NCBI RefSeq assembly: GCF_011761305.1
Contig: NZ_JAAOZC010000002.1
Coordinates: forward strand, 306,001-370,000
Length of the DNA: 64,000 nucleotides
Origin: Sphingomonas vulcanisoli
Lineage (GTDB): Bacteria > Pseudomonadota > Alphaproteobacteria > Sphingomonadales > Sphingomonadaceae
Direction: 5' to 3'
Part shown: in pieces, positions 32,685 through 41,167 of the stretch
How positions within the stretch are numbered: position 1 is the stretch's first letter
How the letters are laid out: every line of letters starts with the position of its first letter
Position numbers and translations under genes: made by a program
Notes under the pieces: generated by a model
The model's input: the letters and a program-made list of their open reading frames with translations, nothing else
Told to the model about the DNA's origin: nothing
Database searches by the model: none

Positions 32685-34520
32685 TCAGGCGCTCTTGATA
32701 TAGCGATCGACGATCGGATCGAGCAGGTTGAGCGGCACGTTGCCGCCCTGCACCACGGCATCGTCGAACCGCCGGAGATCGAACTTCGCGCCCAGCGCGG
32801 ACTGCGCCCGCACGCGCTGCCGATTGATCTCGTTGTGCCCCATCTTATAGCCGCACGCCTGCCCCGGCATCGCGCAATAACGGGTGAGCTCGCTCACCCA
32901 TTGCGCGCGCGTCATGCCGGTGTTGGCGATCGCCCATTGCAGCGCCTGATCGAAGCTCCAGCCCTTGGCGTGGATGCCGGTATCGACGACCATCCGGCAC
33001 GCCCGGAAGCCCATCGATTGCAGATAGCCGAGCCGCCCGAGCGGATCGCCGTCATAAGCGCCAAGCTCAAAGCCCAGCTGCTCGGCATAGAGCGCCCAGC
33101 CCTCCGAATAGGCATTGAAGGCGATGTAATTGCGGATCAGCGGCATCGCATTGGCATATTCGCCCTGCCAGACGTGCCCCGGAATGCCCTCATGATAGCA
33201 AAGCGTGGGCAGCGCATAGCGCGGCCAGATGCCGGTATCTTTGAGATTGATATAATAGACGCCGGGCATCGTGCCGTCGATCGATCCCGAAGCGGCATAG
33301 CCGTTGGGCGCGCCATCCTGGATCGACGGCGGCACGCGCTTGATGACGAGATTGCCCTTGACCAGCGTGGCGAAGGCCTTGGGCATGCGGCCGCGAATGT
33401 CGGTGATGCGGCCGTTGAGGTAAGCGAGCAGCTTGGCGCGCCCGGCATCGTTGTTGGCGAAGAGCAGATCGGGGCGTTTGGAGAGCGCGGTCATCCGCTC
33501 GCCGACCGTGCCCTTGCTCAGCCCCTGCGCCTTGAGCAGCCCGTCCATCTCGCCCTGGATGGCGGCGATCTGCTGCTGGCCGAGGGTATGGACCTCGTCA
33601 GGCGTCGCGTTGGTGGTGGTTCCGGCGCGCAGCACCCAGGCATAATAGTCTGCGCCATCGCGCAGCTTGTCGACGCCGGGCGCCGAGGTCGCCTCGGCGC
33701 GCGCGGCGCGGAGCACGGCGATCTGGCGGTCGAGCGCGGGCGCGACCCTCTCCACGACCAGCGCCTGCGCTTTGGCGGCGTAGCTGTCGTTGAGCCCGGC
33801 GTCCTTGCTCAGGCGCCGCAGCGTCTTGACCACGCCCCATTCGCTGGCTGGCTCGGCGCGCCCTGCGCTGAGATTGCCGAGCACCATGTCGCAGATGAAA
33901 TCGGGCGGGATCACGCCGTGCGCGGCATCGGCGCCGATGCGGTCGGTCTCGCCCGCCAGTTGCCCGGCATAGGCCTCGACCCGCGCGAGATAGGCTTCGG
34001 CATCGATGCTGGTGGCGATGGGGTGCTTGTTGTCGAGAAAGTCGGGCGTATCGACGAACGCGCCGCCGAGCTGGCTGACGACATAAGGCGAATTGCGGAA
34101 GCCGTTACTGCCGCTCAACACCGCCATATCGCCATACGGAAATTTCCAGCCATCGACTGCAAGGCCGAACGCGGTCTGGGCGACATCCATATCGAGCGCG
34201 ACGCCGGGCGACAGGTGCGCGCGGTCCACCGCCTTTAATTCAGCGAGGCGACGGTCGGCCCAAGCCATGCGCCGCCGCTCGGCATTGATCGATCGATCGG
34301 TCAGCCTGGCGCGCAGCCCGGCGCGCGCGCCCTTGTCGATGCCGAGATAGGAGGCGTTTTCGGGATATTCGGTCAGCAATCGCTCGGCAGTCTGGCCGAG
34401 GAGATTGGTGGCGGCGGCATCGCCAGGTGCGGCCGGGGCCTGTGCGGCGAGGGGGAAAGCCGCGCCGACGCCGATCGCGGCGGCCCCAGCCATCCATTCC
34501 CGACGATTCACCGCGCGCAT
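32685..34520 (-). CDS. DUF885 family metallopeptidase-like protein, Tat-exported
   Basis: About 611 aa from [20 protein letters not shown]. The twin-arginine motif RREWM plus a hydrophobic core ending LAAQA suggests Tat export. The DUF885 core carries the gluzincin-like [14 protein letters not shown] motif and a downstream [14 protein letters not shown], matching HExxxxH...E zinc sites of carboxypeptidase-like enzymes. GGGGAG lies 7 bp before ATG 34520, favouring it over an upstream in-frame start. It is divergent from hrpB, with a type-B repeat between. Confidence 0.88.
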   Translation of the reverse strand: MRAVNRREWMAGAAAIGVGAAFPLAAQAPAAPGDAAATNLLGQTAERLLTEYPENASYLGIDKGARAGLRARLTDRSINAERRRMAWADRRLAELKAVDRAHLSPGVALDMDVAQTAFGLAVDGWKFPYGDMAVLSGSNGFRNSPYVVSQLGGAFVDTPDFLDNKHPIATSIDAEAYLARVEAYAGQLAGETDRIGADAAHGVIPPDFICDMVLGNLSAGRAEPASEWGVVKTLRRLSKDAGLNDSYAAKAQALVVERVAPALDRQIAVLRAARAEATSAPGVDKLRDGADYYAWVLRAGTTTNATPDEVHTLGQQQIAAIQGEMDGLLKAQGLSKGTVGERMTALSKRPDLLFANNDAGRAKLLAYLNGRITDIRGRMPKAFATLVKGNLVIKRVPPSIQDGAPNGYAASGSIDGTMPGVYYINLKDTGIWPRYALPTLCYHEGIPGHVWQGEYANAMPLIRNYIAFNAYSEGWALYAEQLGFELGAYDGDPLGRLGYLQSMGFRACRMVVDTGIHAKGWSFDQALQWAIANTGMTRAQWVSELTRYCAMPGQACGYKMGHNEINRQRVRAQSALGAKFDLRRFDDAVVQGGNVPLNLLDPIVDRYIKSA

Positions 34521-34585
34521 ATCGATCTCCCCAACAAGCGCGCACCTTAGCGGGCGAGAGGGGCTGCACAAGCGAGCCAACCATC

Positions 34586-34671
34586 CCGTTCGTGCTGAGC
34601 TTGTCGAAGCCCTGTCCTTTCTTAAGGCGTTGAAAGAAGGACGGCCCTTCGACAGGCTCAGGGCGAACGGT
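34586..34671. repeat. Type-B palindromic repeat, copy 3
   Basis: CCGTTCGTGCTGAGCTTGTC and the inverted GACAGGCTCAGGGCGAACGG surround a GAAAGAAGGACGG centre. It lies in the promoter region between divergent DUF885 and hrpB genes. Confidence 0.85.
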
Positions 34672-34711
34672 GTTTGAGCGCGTAAAGCTTCCCTCTAAAG
34701 CGTTCTGGCCA

Positions 34712-37201
34712 ATGCTCCCGATCGAAACCGTCCTTCCCGATCTGCTCGCGGCGCTCGATGCCGGGTCGAACGCCGTCCTCGTCGCGCCGCCGGGCGCGGG
34801 CAAGACCACGATGGTCGCGCCCGCATTGCTCGACCAGCCCTGGTGTACCGGCAAGGTGCTGCTGCTCGGGCCCCGCCGCCTCGCGGTGCGCGCTGCTGCA
34901 GAACGGATCGCGGCGCAGGCGGGCGAGCCGGTGGGTGGGCGGATTGGTTATGCAACGCGGCTCGACGCCAAACAATCGCGGGACACGCGGCTGCTGGCGA
35001 TCACGCAGGGCATCTTCGTCCAGATGATCCAGGCTGATCCCGAACTGACGGGCATTTCTGCCGTGTTGTTCGATGAGGTCCATGAGCGCAGCCTCGACAG
35101 CGATTTCGGTCTGGCGCTGGCGCTGGATGCGCAAGGAGCGCTGCGGCCTGACCTCCGCATCGTCGCAATGTCGGCGACTTTGGATGGCGAGCGTTTCTCC
35201 AGGCTGCTGGGTGGCGCGCCGGTGATCGAAAGCCAGGGGCGCACTTTTCCGATCGACACGCGCCACATCGGGCGCGGATCGGCGCGGATCGAGGATGAGA
35301 TGGCCGCCGCGATCCGCCGTGCGCTGGGGGAAACCGAGGGCGGCCTCCTCGCCTTCCTGCCCGGTGTGGCCGAGATCGAGCGGACGGCCGAGCGGCTTGA
35401 AACCCTTTCCGGCGTCCGAGTCCACAAGCTCCATGGCCGGGCCGAGCCGCCCGCGCAGCGCGCCGCGATCGCGCGTGAGCCGGATGCGAAGCGCAAGCTC
35501 GTCCTCGCCACCGCGATTGCCGAGACCAGCCTGACGATCGACGGCGTCACCGTGGTGATCGACAGCGGCCTCGCTCGCCGCGCCCGCTACGATCGCGCCG
35601 CGGGGGTGACGCGGCTGGTCACCGAGCGCGTCAGCCAGGCCGCTGCGACACAGCGCGCAGGGCGCGCCGGGCGGCAATCGCCGGGTATCGCCTATCGCCT
35701 GTGGGAAGAGGCGGCGACCGCCGGCCTACCCCGCTTCGATCCGCCCGAGATCGCCGAGGCCGATCTCTCCGGGCTGCTGCTCGCCTGCGCGCTATGGGGC
35801 GTGATCGATCCGGCGAGCCTGCGCTGGCTCGATCCGCCGACCAGCGCGGCGGTGAGCGAGGCGCGGGGACGGCTTGAGAGTTTCGGGATGCTGGATGGGG
35901 ATGGGCGGGTGACCGCGCATGGCCGCAAGGTGGCTGGCCTGCCGCTGTCGCCGCGGCTGGGGCATATGCTGGTCGCCGCGGCGGAGCGGGGGTGGGCGCG
36001 GACTGCGGCAGAGGTGGCGGTGCTGCTTTCCGAGCCCGGCGTCGGGGGTAATGATCCCGACCTCGAGAGCCGGATGCGAAGGTGGCGGAACGAGCGCGGG
36101 CAACGGGCGGATGGCGCTAGGCAATTGGCCGACCGATGGGTGCGCCTAGTCCCCCTCCCTGGAAGGGAGGGGTTAGGGGCGGGTGGATCAGAAGCGGGGC
36201 TCATCACGAGTAAGCAACCCACTCCCAATCCCTCCCTTTCAGGGAGGGGGGAAGAAATTGCGGCCTGCATCGCGCTCGCTTTCCCCGACCGGATCGCCAA
36301 GCGCCGCGGTTCCGATGGCGCTGACTGGATCTCCGCCGGCGGGCGCGGCTTTCGCCTCGATCCCACATCGTCGCTCGCCCGCGCCGAATGGCTGGCCGTG
36401 GCGGAAACGCAGGGATCGGCGGCAGGCGCCCGGATCCTCGCCGCCGCTGCGATCGATCCGGCCGAGGTGGAGGGCCTGTTCGCCGATCGCATCACCATCG
36501 AACATTCGGCGCGCTTTGATGCCGCGACCGGCGCGGTCGAGCCGCTGCGGGAGCGGCGGCTGGGCGCGATCCGGCTCGCGCGTGGGCCCGATCCTGCGCC
36601 GGATCGCGCGGCGATTGCGGCGGCGCTCGTCGCAGGTGTGCGGACGCACGGGCTCGGCCTGATCCCTTGGAGCGAGAGCGCGGCGATGCTGCGCGCCCGT
36701 GCCGCCTTCGTGCACGGAATCGATCTGTCCGACGCGGCGCTGATGGCACGGCTCGACGAATGGCTGCCGCCACTGGTCGAGGGGCGTCGCCGCTTGTCCG
36801 ATATCGATCCCGGCGCGCTGCATCAGGCGATCGAGAACCTGCTCGATTGGGATCAGCGCCGCGCGCTCGATGCCGCGGCGCCGCGCGATTTCGTCAGCCC
36901 GCTCGGCTCGCACCATGCCATCGATTATGCCGCTGAAGGTGGCCCCGCGGTCGAGCTGCGCGTGCAGGCGCTGTTCGGGCTCGCCACGCATCCGATGATT
37001 GGCCACACCCCGCTCGTCCTGCGCCTCACCTCGCCCGCCGGCCGGCCGATCCAGACGACGCGCGATCTGCCGGGCTTCTGGAAGGGTAGCTGGGCGGCGG
37101 TCGCGAAGGAGATGCGCGGCCGCTATCCCCGCCATCCCTGGCCCGACGATCCCGCCGCCGCCGCGCCGACGCTCAGGACGAAGCGGGCGTCCGGCTCCTA
37201 G
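34712..37201 (+). CDS. hrpB: ATP-dependent helicase HrpB with repeat-derived insert
   Basis: The 829-aa DExH helicase has Walker A APPGAGKTT near residue 30-38, FDEVHERSLDSD (motif II), SATLDGE (III), LATAIAETSLTIDGVTVVID (IV-V region) and RAGRAGRQSPG (VI). The HrpB C-terminal domain ends in PGFWKGSWAAVAKEMRGRYP. Between RQLADRW and ALAFPDRIAKRRG, roughly residues 480-513, the protein contains VPLPGREGLGAGGSEAGL and TPNPSLSGRG, the in-frame translation of a type-D repeat. No stop arises. ATG 34712 gives MLPIETVLPDLLAAL, a typical HrpB start. Likely an RNA helicase; role in bacteria is poorly known. Confidence 0.93.
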   Translation: MLPIETVLPDLLAALDAGSNAVLVAPPGAGKTTMVAPALLDQPWCTGKVLLLGPRRLAVRAAAERIAAQAGEPVGGRIGYATRLDAKQSRDTRLLAITQGIFVQMIQADPELTGISAVLFDEVHERSLDSDFGLALALDAQGALRPDLRIVAMSATLDGERFSRLLGGAPVIESQGRTFPIDTRHIGRGSARIEDEMAAAIRRALGETEGGLLAFLPGVAEIERTAERLETLSGVRVHKLHGRAEPPAQRAAIAREPDAKRKLVLATAIAETSLTIDGVTVVIDSGLARRARYDRAAGVTRLVTERVSQAAATQRAGRAGRQSPGIAYRLWEEAATAGLPRFDPPEIAEADLSGLLLACALWGVIDPASLRWLDPPTSAAVSEARGRLESFGMLDGDGRVTAHGRKVAGLPLSPRLGHMLVAAAERGWARTAAEVAVLLSEPGVGGNDPDLESRMRRWRNERGQRADGARQLADRWVRLVPLPGREGLGAGGSEAGLITSKQPTPNPSLSGRGEEIAACIALAFPDRIAKRRGSDGADWISAGGRGFRLDPTSSLARAEWLAVAETQGSAAGARILAAAAIDPAEVEGLFADRITIEHSARFDAATGAVEPLRERRLGAIRLARGPDPAPDRAAIAAALVAGVRTHGLGLIPWSESAAMLRARAAFVHGIDLSDAALMARLDEWLPPLVEGRRRLSDIDPGALHQAIENLLDWDQRRALDAAAPRDFVSPLGSHHAIDYAAEGGPAVELRVQALFGLATHPMIGHTPLVLRLTSPAGRPIQTTRDLPGFWKGSWAAVAKEMRGRYPRHPWPDDPAAAAPTLRTKRASGS
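36151..36250. repeat. Type-D palindromic repeat, copy 2, inside hrpB
   Basis: CCCCTCCCTGGAAGGGAGGG then GGTTAGGGGCGGGTGG is mirrored by CAACCCACTCCCAATCCCTC and CCTTTCAGGGAGGGGGG. It is the same unit as at 30425 and 37204 but is read in frame as part of HrpB. Confidence 0.85.
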
Positions 37202-37203
37202 GC

Positions 37204-37298
37204 CCCTTCCCTTCAGGGGAGGGGTTGGGGGTGGGGCCTCTCCGCTCACTTGTTGCGAGCAATTTGGTCCGACTCCCCCTCCCCTGAAGGGGAGGGGC
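37204..37298. repeat. Type-D palindromic repeat, copy 3
   Basis: CCCTTCCCTTCAGGGGAGGG with GGTTGGGGGTGGGG is mirrored by CTCCCCCTCCCCTGAAGGGG. It begins right after the hrpB stop and fills most of the gap to the complex I subunit gene. Confidence 0.8.
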
Positions 37299-37343
37299 TT
37301 GATCTCCTCTTGACGCTCACGCGCCACGCGATAGGCGGTCTTC

Positions 37344-37646
37344 ATGACCGAAGCCCGCATCCGCCAACGCATCAAAAGCAGCATGCAATCGGGGCGTGCC
37401 AACGAAGGCGCGTGGATCCTCGAGTATGAGCCTGCCGAGGCCAAGCATCCCGATCCGCTGACCGGCTGGGCGGGATCGGGCGACACGCGCGAGCAGGTGC
37501 GTCTGGGCTTCCCAACGCTGGAGGCCGCCAAGGCCTATTGCGAGCGGCATGGCCTTGCTTACCACGTCACGCTGGCGCAGGCCGGGCGGACGCTAAAGCT
37601 GCAGGCTTATGCCGACAATTTCAAAGGGCCGGACCTGACGCTCTAA
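37344..37646 (+). CDS. Complex I accessory subunit, NDUFS4/ETC_C1 family
   Basis: The 100-aa protein (ARIRQRIKSSMQSGRANEGA; WILEYEPAEAKHPDPLTGWA) has the NDUFS4 pattern: W-x-L-E-Y, D-P-L-T-G-W-x-G-S-x-D, then LGFPTLEAAKAYCERHGLAY. In mitochondria this is the 18-kDa subunit of NADH:ubiquinone oxidoreductase; alphaproteobacteria retain it, generally outside the nuo operon, as here. It binds the hydrophilic arm of complex I. The C-terminal KAYADNFKGPD-like tail is present (LQAYADNFKGPDLTL). Confidence 0.9.
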   Translation: MTEARIRQRIKSSMQSGRANEGAWILEYEPAEAKHPDPLTGWAGSGDTREQVRLGFPTLEAAKAYCERHGLAYHVTLAQAGRTLKLQAYADNFKGPDLTL

Positions 37647-37653
37647 GCGTGCG

Positions 37654-37717
37654 GTGCTCCGGCGCAGACCGGAGCGTTGCGCCCGATCGTCCAAGGCTCC
37701 GGCCTGCGCCGGAGCAC
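37654..37717. repeat. Type-E inverted repeat
   Basis: GTGCTCCGGCGCAGACCGGA (37654 on) and the inverted GCTCCGGCCTGCGCCGGAGC (37696 on), each itself palindromic, are separated by about 20 bp. The element lies between two same-strand genes and may form a strong hairpin in the transcript. It is unlike the other repeat types and seen once here. Confidence 0.7.
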
Positions 37718-37757
37718 AACGCCGCGTGATGTGTTGTCGCTCGGATAGGAGGCGGTG

Positions 37758-38375
37758 ATGCTCGAACATGTGCCGGCATGGCTGGGTGGCTTGCTGCATA
37801 ACGTGCGCGCGGGGCATGGCAAGCTTGTCGCCGCCGATCCCTCGCTCGGCGCGCTGGAGGCGACGCTCGATCTCACCAGCCCCGCCTTCGCCGATGAAGG
37901 GCGATTGCCGATCCGCTTCACCGCCGATGGCGCGGGCACCTCGCCGCCGCTGACCTGGGGCGAGGCGCCGGAAGGCACCGACTGCTTCGCGCTGATCGTA
38001 GAGGATCCCGATGCGCCCGCGCCGCGCCCGCTCGTCCACGCCGTGGTGTGGGGCATCGGCGCGCAGGAGCGGCGGCTGGAGGAAGGCGCGATCGTCCGCG
38101 ACGGCGCGGGCGGGCCGGACGGCGACGTCGGGCTCAACAGTTTTCGTAGCGAAGGCTGGCTGCCGCCCGATCCGCCGCGCGGGCATGGCCGCCACGATTA
38201 TGTCTTCCAGCTCTTCGCCCTCTCCGAACAGCCCGATCTCGGCGAAAGCCCGGGGCGCAGCGCGGTGGTCAAGGCGATGGCGGGCAAGGTGCTGGCGGTG
38301 GGCGTGCTGATCGGCAGCTATTCGCGTGAGGAGGAGGCCTCGGTAGGGCCAGCGGGCGCGCTTAATCCGGCCTGA
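37758..38375 (+). CDS. YbhB/YbcL (Raf-kinase-inhibitor-like) family protein
   Basis: The 205-aa protein has the PEBP fold signature: FTADGAGTSPPLTWGEAPEG, ALIVEDPDAPAPRPLVHAVV (the D-P-D-x-P and H-x-V ligand-site motifs), then GRHDYVFQLFALSE. Bacterial members are cytosolic or periplasmic ligand-binding proteins with unclear function. AGGAGG lies 5 bp before ATG 37758; a GTG one codon earlier is in frame. The N-terminal 45 residues (MLEHVPAWLGGLLHNVRAGH) are a family variant seen in proteobacteria. Confidence 0.9.
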   Translation: MLEHVPAWLGGLLHNVRAGHGKLVAADPSLGALEATLDLTSPAFADEGRLPIRFTADGAGTSPPLTWGEAPEGTDCFALIVEDPDAPAPRPLVHAVVWGIGAQERRLEEGAIVRDGAGGPDGDVGLNSFRSEGWLPPDPPRGHGRHDYVFQLFALSEQPDLGESPGRSAVVKAMAGKVLAVGVLIGSYSREEEASVGPAGALNPA

Positions 38376-38395
38376 TCCTCCCCGTCCGGGGAGGA
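38376..38395. repeat. Short palindrome, remnant of a type-C arm
   Basis: TCCTCCCCG-TCCGGGGAGGA is a near-perfect hairpin that directly follows the YbhB-like stop codon. It matches only the outer arm of the type-C repeat, so it may be a decayed or minimal copy. Confidence 0.6.
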
Positions 38396-38414
38396 GCTTG
38401 AAGGGACGCGGCGC

Positions 38415-39896
38415 TTGCGCCAAGCGGGGCGCGTGAAGGCGCACTCCGTTCAACCCCGCTGGGGCTTCCTGCTAGTCGCGCTTGTGATCGCCACCATCGC
38501 GTTCCGCAGCCTCTATTTCGGCGATCCGGTGATCGATGCCGATGAGCAATTCTATCTCTTCACCGGCGATAGGATGCTCAGGGGCGCGTTGCCCTATGTT
38601 GATATCTGGGACCGCAAGCCGGTGGGGCTGTTCGTGCTGTTCGCGGGTATCCGGCTGTTGGGGAGCGATGGCGTTCTCGCCTATCAGTTGGTCGCCGCTG
38701 GCTTCGTCGCCGCGACCGGTGTGGTTATCGCCACGATCGCGCGGTGGACGGCGGGGCCGTGGCCCGCGATCGCCGCCGCGATCGCTTATCCGCTGGCAAT
38801 CGGCTGGTCGGGCGGGATGGGCGGGCAATCGCCGGTCTTCTACAATCTGCCGATGGCGCTGGCGGCGCTGATCCTCGTGCGACTGATCGAGCGCCCCGCG
38901 CGGTTCGTCAGCCTCGGCATCGCCGCGATGCTGCTCACCGGCATCGCGCTGCAGATCAAATATTCGGCGGTCTACGAAGGCATCTATTTCGGTTGTACCT
39001 TGCTGTGGATCGGCTGGTGGCAGCGGATTGGCTGGTCCCGCTTGATCGGTGCGGGTTCGCTGTGGATCGCCGCCGCGTTGTTGCCGACGTTGCTGGCCTG
39101 GCTAGCCTATATAGGGCTGGGGCAGGGGCCGGCGTTCGTCTTCGCCAATTTCACCTCGATCCTGCTGCGCCATAACGAGCCAATCCCCGCGCAGCTCTAT
39201 CAGCTCGCCAAGATGCTGGCGCGGCTCTCGCCCTTCTTCATCGCGTTGGGGTTGAGCGAGAGGCTGCGGCGCAGGCCGATCGACGCGCCCGCGATTCACC
39301 GCTTCGTGCTCGGCTGGGCAGCGGCGTCGTGCGTCGGCATTCTGTTGTTCGGCAATTATTTCAACCATTACGCGCTGCCGTTGATCGTGCCCTTGTGCAT
39401 CGCCACGGCCCCCGCTTTTCGGCTGCGGCCGCGCAGGCTCGCGCTGTTTCTCGTCGCGCTGGTGCTGGTGGCTAACGGCGTCGCTTATGCGATCAACTGG
39501 CGCAATGTGCTCCATCGATCAGGCGATCGCGCTTATGCCGCGCGGCTCACTCAGGTGATCGAGGCCAATCTCCACGGTGGCTGCCTCTACGTCTATGCCG
39601 GCGAGCCGATCCTCTATTATCTCACGCAAAGCTGCCTTCTGACGCGCTGGCCCTTCCCCTACCACCTGTCCTTCGCGCGCGAGGCGACGGCGCTGGGGGT
39701 CGATCCGGCGGCGGAGGAGCGCGCGATCCTGGCGCAGCGGCCGACCGTGGTGGTCGATTCCTTCGATCCGACCGATGTGGATACCAATCGCGCCACGCAG
39801 GCAGTGCTGCATGCGGCGCTGGCGCGCGACTATCGTCTGATTGCGGCTTTCCCGCTGAAGCGTGAGACGCGGCTGGTCTACGCGCTCAAGCGCTGA
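38415..39896 (+). CDS. GT39-like integral membrane glycosyltransferase
   Basis: About 493 aa with ten or more hydrophobic helices. After a short basic N-terminus comes TM1 (GFLLVALVIATIAFRSLYFG) and a first periplasmic loop DADEQFYLFTGDRMLRGALP with the acidic pair expected in GT-C/ArnT-type enzymes, which use lipid-linked sugars. A soluble C-terminal part lies near 370-493. The start is uncertain: TTG 38415 has GAAGGGA upstream, GTG 38433 is a shorter option. It opens the envelope glycan region and converges on the GT4 gene with an 11-bp 3' overlap. Acceptor unknown. Confidence 0.78.
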   Translation: MRQAGRVKAHSVQPRWGFLLVALVIATIAFRSLYFGDPVIDADEQFYLFTGDRMLRGALPYVDIWDRKPVGLFVLFAGIRLLGSDGVLAYQLVAAGFVAATGVVIATIARWTAGPWPAIAAAIAYPLAIGWSGGMGGQSPVFYNLPMALAALILVRLIERPARFVSLGIAAMLLTGIALQIKYSAVYEGIYFGCTLLWIGWWQRIGWSRLIGAGSLWIAAALLPTLLAWLAYIGLGQGPAFVFANFTSILLRHNEPIPAQLYQLAKMLARLSPFFIALGLSERLRRRPIDAPAIHRFVLGWAAASCVGILLFGNYFNHYALPLIVPLCIATAPAFRLRPRRLALFLVALVLVANGVAYAINWRNVLHRSGDRAYAARLTQVIEANLHGGCLYVYAGEPILYYLTQSCLLTRWPFPYHLSFAREATALGVDPAAEERAILAQRPTVVVDSFDPTDVDTNRATQAVLHAALARDYRLIAAFPLKRETRLVYALKR

Positions 39897-41064
39897 CGGC
39901 GGTCTGCGCCGGTTCCGCGTCGGTGTTCCATGCCGGCTGCCACCCGGCTTGAGGGCGCCGCGCGGGCGTACCGTCGAGCAAGGCGCGATAGGCCTCCGCC
40001 GCCGATCCGACGCGATGCCGCTCGACCGCCTGCGCCAGCAGCATCGGATCGGGGGCGGGCTGCGCCAGCATCCGCGCCATCGCCTGCGCCAGTGCGGCGG
40101 GATCGGCGATCGGCACCGTCATGCCGAAGCGATCGTCGCCGAGCAGTTCATGGGTCGCGGGGGTGCAATCGGTCGCCACCACCGGTCGTCCTGCCGCCAG
40201 CGCCTGCGCGATGACGGCGGCATAACCTTCATAATGCGACGACAGCACGAACAGCCGCGCCGCATCCAAGGCAGGGCGGATCTCCGCCGCGAACCCCGGC
40301 AAGCGCACGCGATCCTGAAGCCCGAGACGGGCGACCAGCGCCTCCAGCTGCGGCCGCTCGCAGCCTTCGCCGACGATCACCAGCCGGGCATCGGGATCAT
40401 CAAGCAGCGCGAAGGCCGAAATCAGATCCTCGAACGCCTTTTGCGCAACCAAGCGCCCCGCCGCTACGATCGTGCGTCCTTCCGCCATCGTCGGCGCGGC
40501 GCTGCCGTCGGGCACGCAGGGCAGGGGGATGGCGCGCACGGTGACGTCCGGCAAGATACGCGCCGCCTCGGGCCGCTGCCGATCGGACATGGTGACCAGC
40601 GTATCGATGCCGCGCAGCAGCCGGCGCATCTTCCAGCGGAAGCCCGCTTTGCGCAGTCCGCGGCGCTGCGGTTTGCTGATCGGCGAGCTCAGCTGCGCGA
40701 CGATCTTGGGACGAATGCCGTCGGGCAGGCGGCGGATCGGCGGGATCGCATCCCAATGATAATTGCCGGGAATGAAGCAGCTGTGATGCGGCTCGGCATG
40801 CAGGAAGCGAGCGGCAGCGGCACCGAGCCGGGCGACCGATCCGCGCTGCCGGACAATGCCGCCTGGCGCCTCGACGACGCGCACCGGGGCGCCTTCGATC
40901 AACGGGCGAAGTGGGCCTTCGGCCTTGCCGCAGAAGATCGTCACCGCGCGGCCTGCCTCGCTCCACGCCCGCGCCAAGGTCAGCGCGACATGCTCGGTGC
41001 CGCCCAGCGCGAAATCCTGCAGAATGATGCAAAGCGGGCGGTGCGGCTGGGTGTTCAGGCGCAA
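39886..41064 (-). CDS. GT4 family glycosyltransferase
   Basis: About 392 aa. The Rossmann start is LCIILQDFALGGTEHVALTL and the GT-B C-domain has IVAAGRLVAQKAFEDLISAF, LVIVGEGCERPQLEALV, SSHYEGYAAVIAQALAAGRP and VVATDCTPATHELL (nucleotide-sugar site E-x7-E region). I start at TTG 41064 (RLNTQPHRP) because the same position aligns with its paralogue at 45966; the frame is open to another TTG at 41196 that would overlap the flippase gene. It adds a sugar to a lipid-linked or polysaccharide acceptor on the cytosolic side. Confidence 0.85.
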   Translation of the reverse strand: MRLNTQPHRPLCIILQDFALGGTEHVALTLARAWSEAGRAVTIFCGKAEGPLRPLIEGAPVRVVEAPGGIVRQRGSVARLGAAAARFLHAEPHHSCFIPGNYHWDAIPPIRRLPDGIRPKIVAQLSSPISKPQRRGLRKAGFRWKMRRLLRGIDTLVTMSDRQRPEAARILPDVTVRAIPLPCVPDGSAAPTMAEGRTIVAAGRLVAQKAFEDLISAFALLDDPDARLVIVGEGCERPQLEALVARLGLQDRVRLPGFAAEIRPALDAARLFVLSSHYEGYAAVIAQALAAGRPVVATDCTPATHELLGDDRFGMTVPIADPAALAQAMARMLAQPAPDPMLLAQAVERHRVGSAAEAYRALLDGTPARRPQAGWQPAWNTDAEPAQTAVSA

Positions 41065-41167
41065 GTCGAGAGCTTTCGATCGTGGATGCTTTTCGGCTTG
41101 GCCACTCTGCCGGAGAACTGTTGCGCGTTTGTTGCGGGACTTTGCAGCAGCCCCCCGCCCGATGATC

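Noticed and set aside
37646-37757. tRNA-like folding in the gap before the YbhB-like gene
   Set aside because: The symmetry is a pair of palindromic arms (type-E repeat); there is no T-arm, anticodon arm or CCA-type end.
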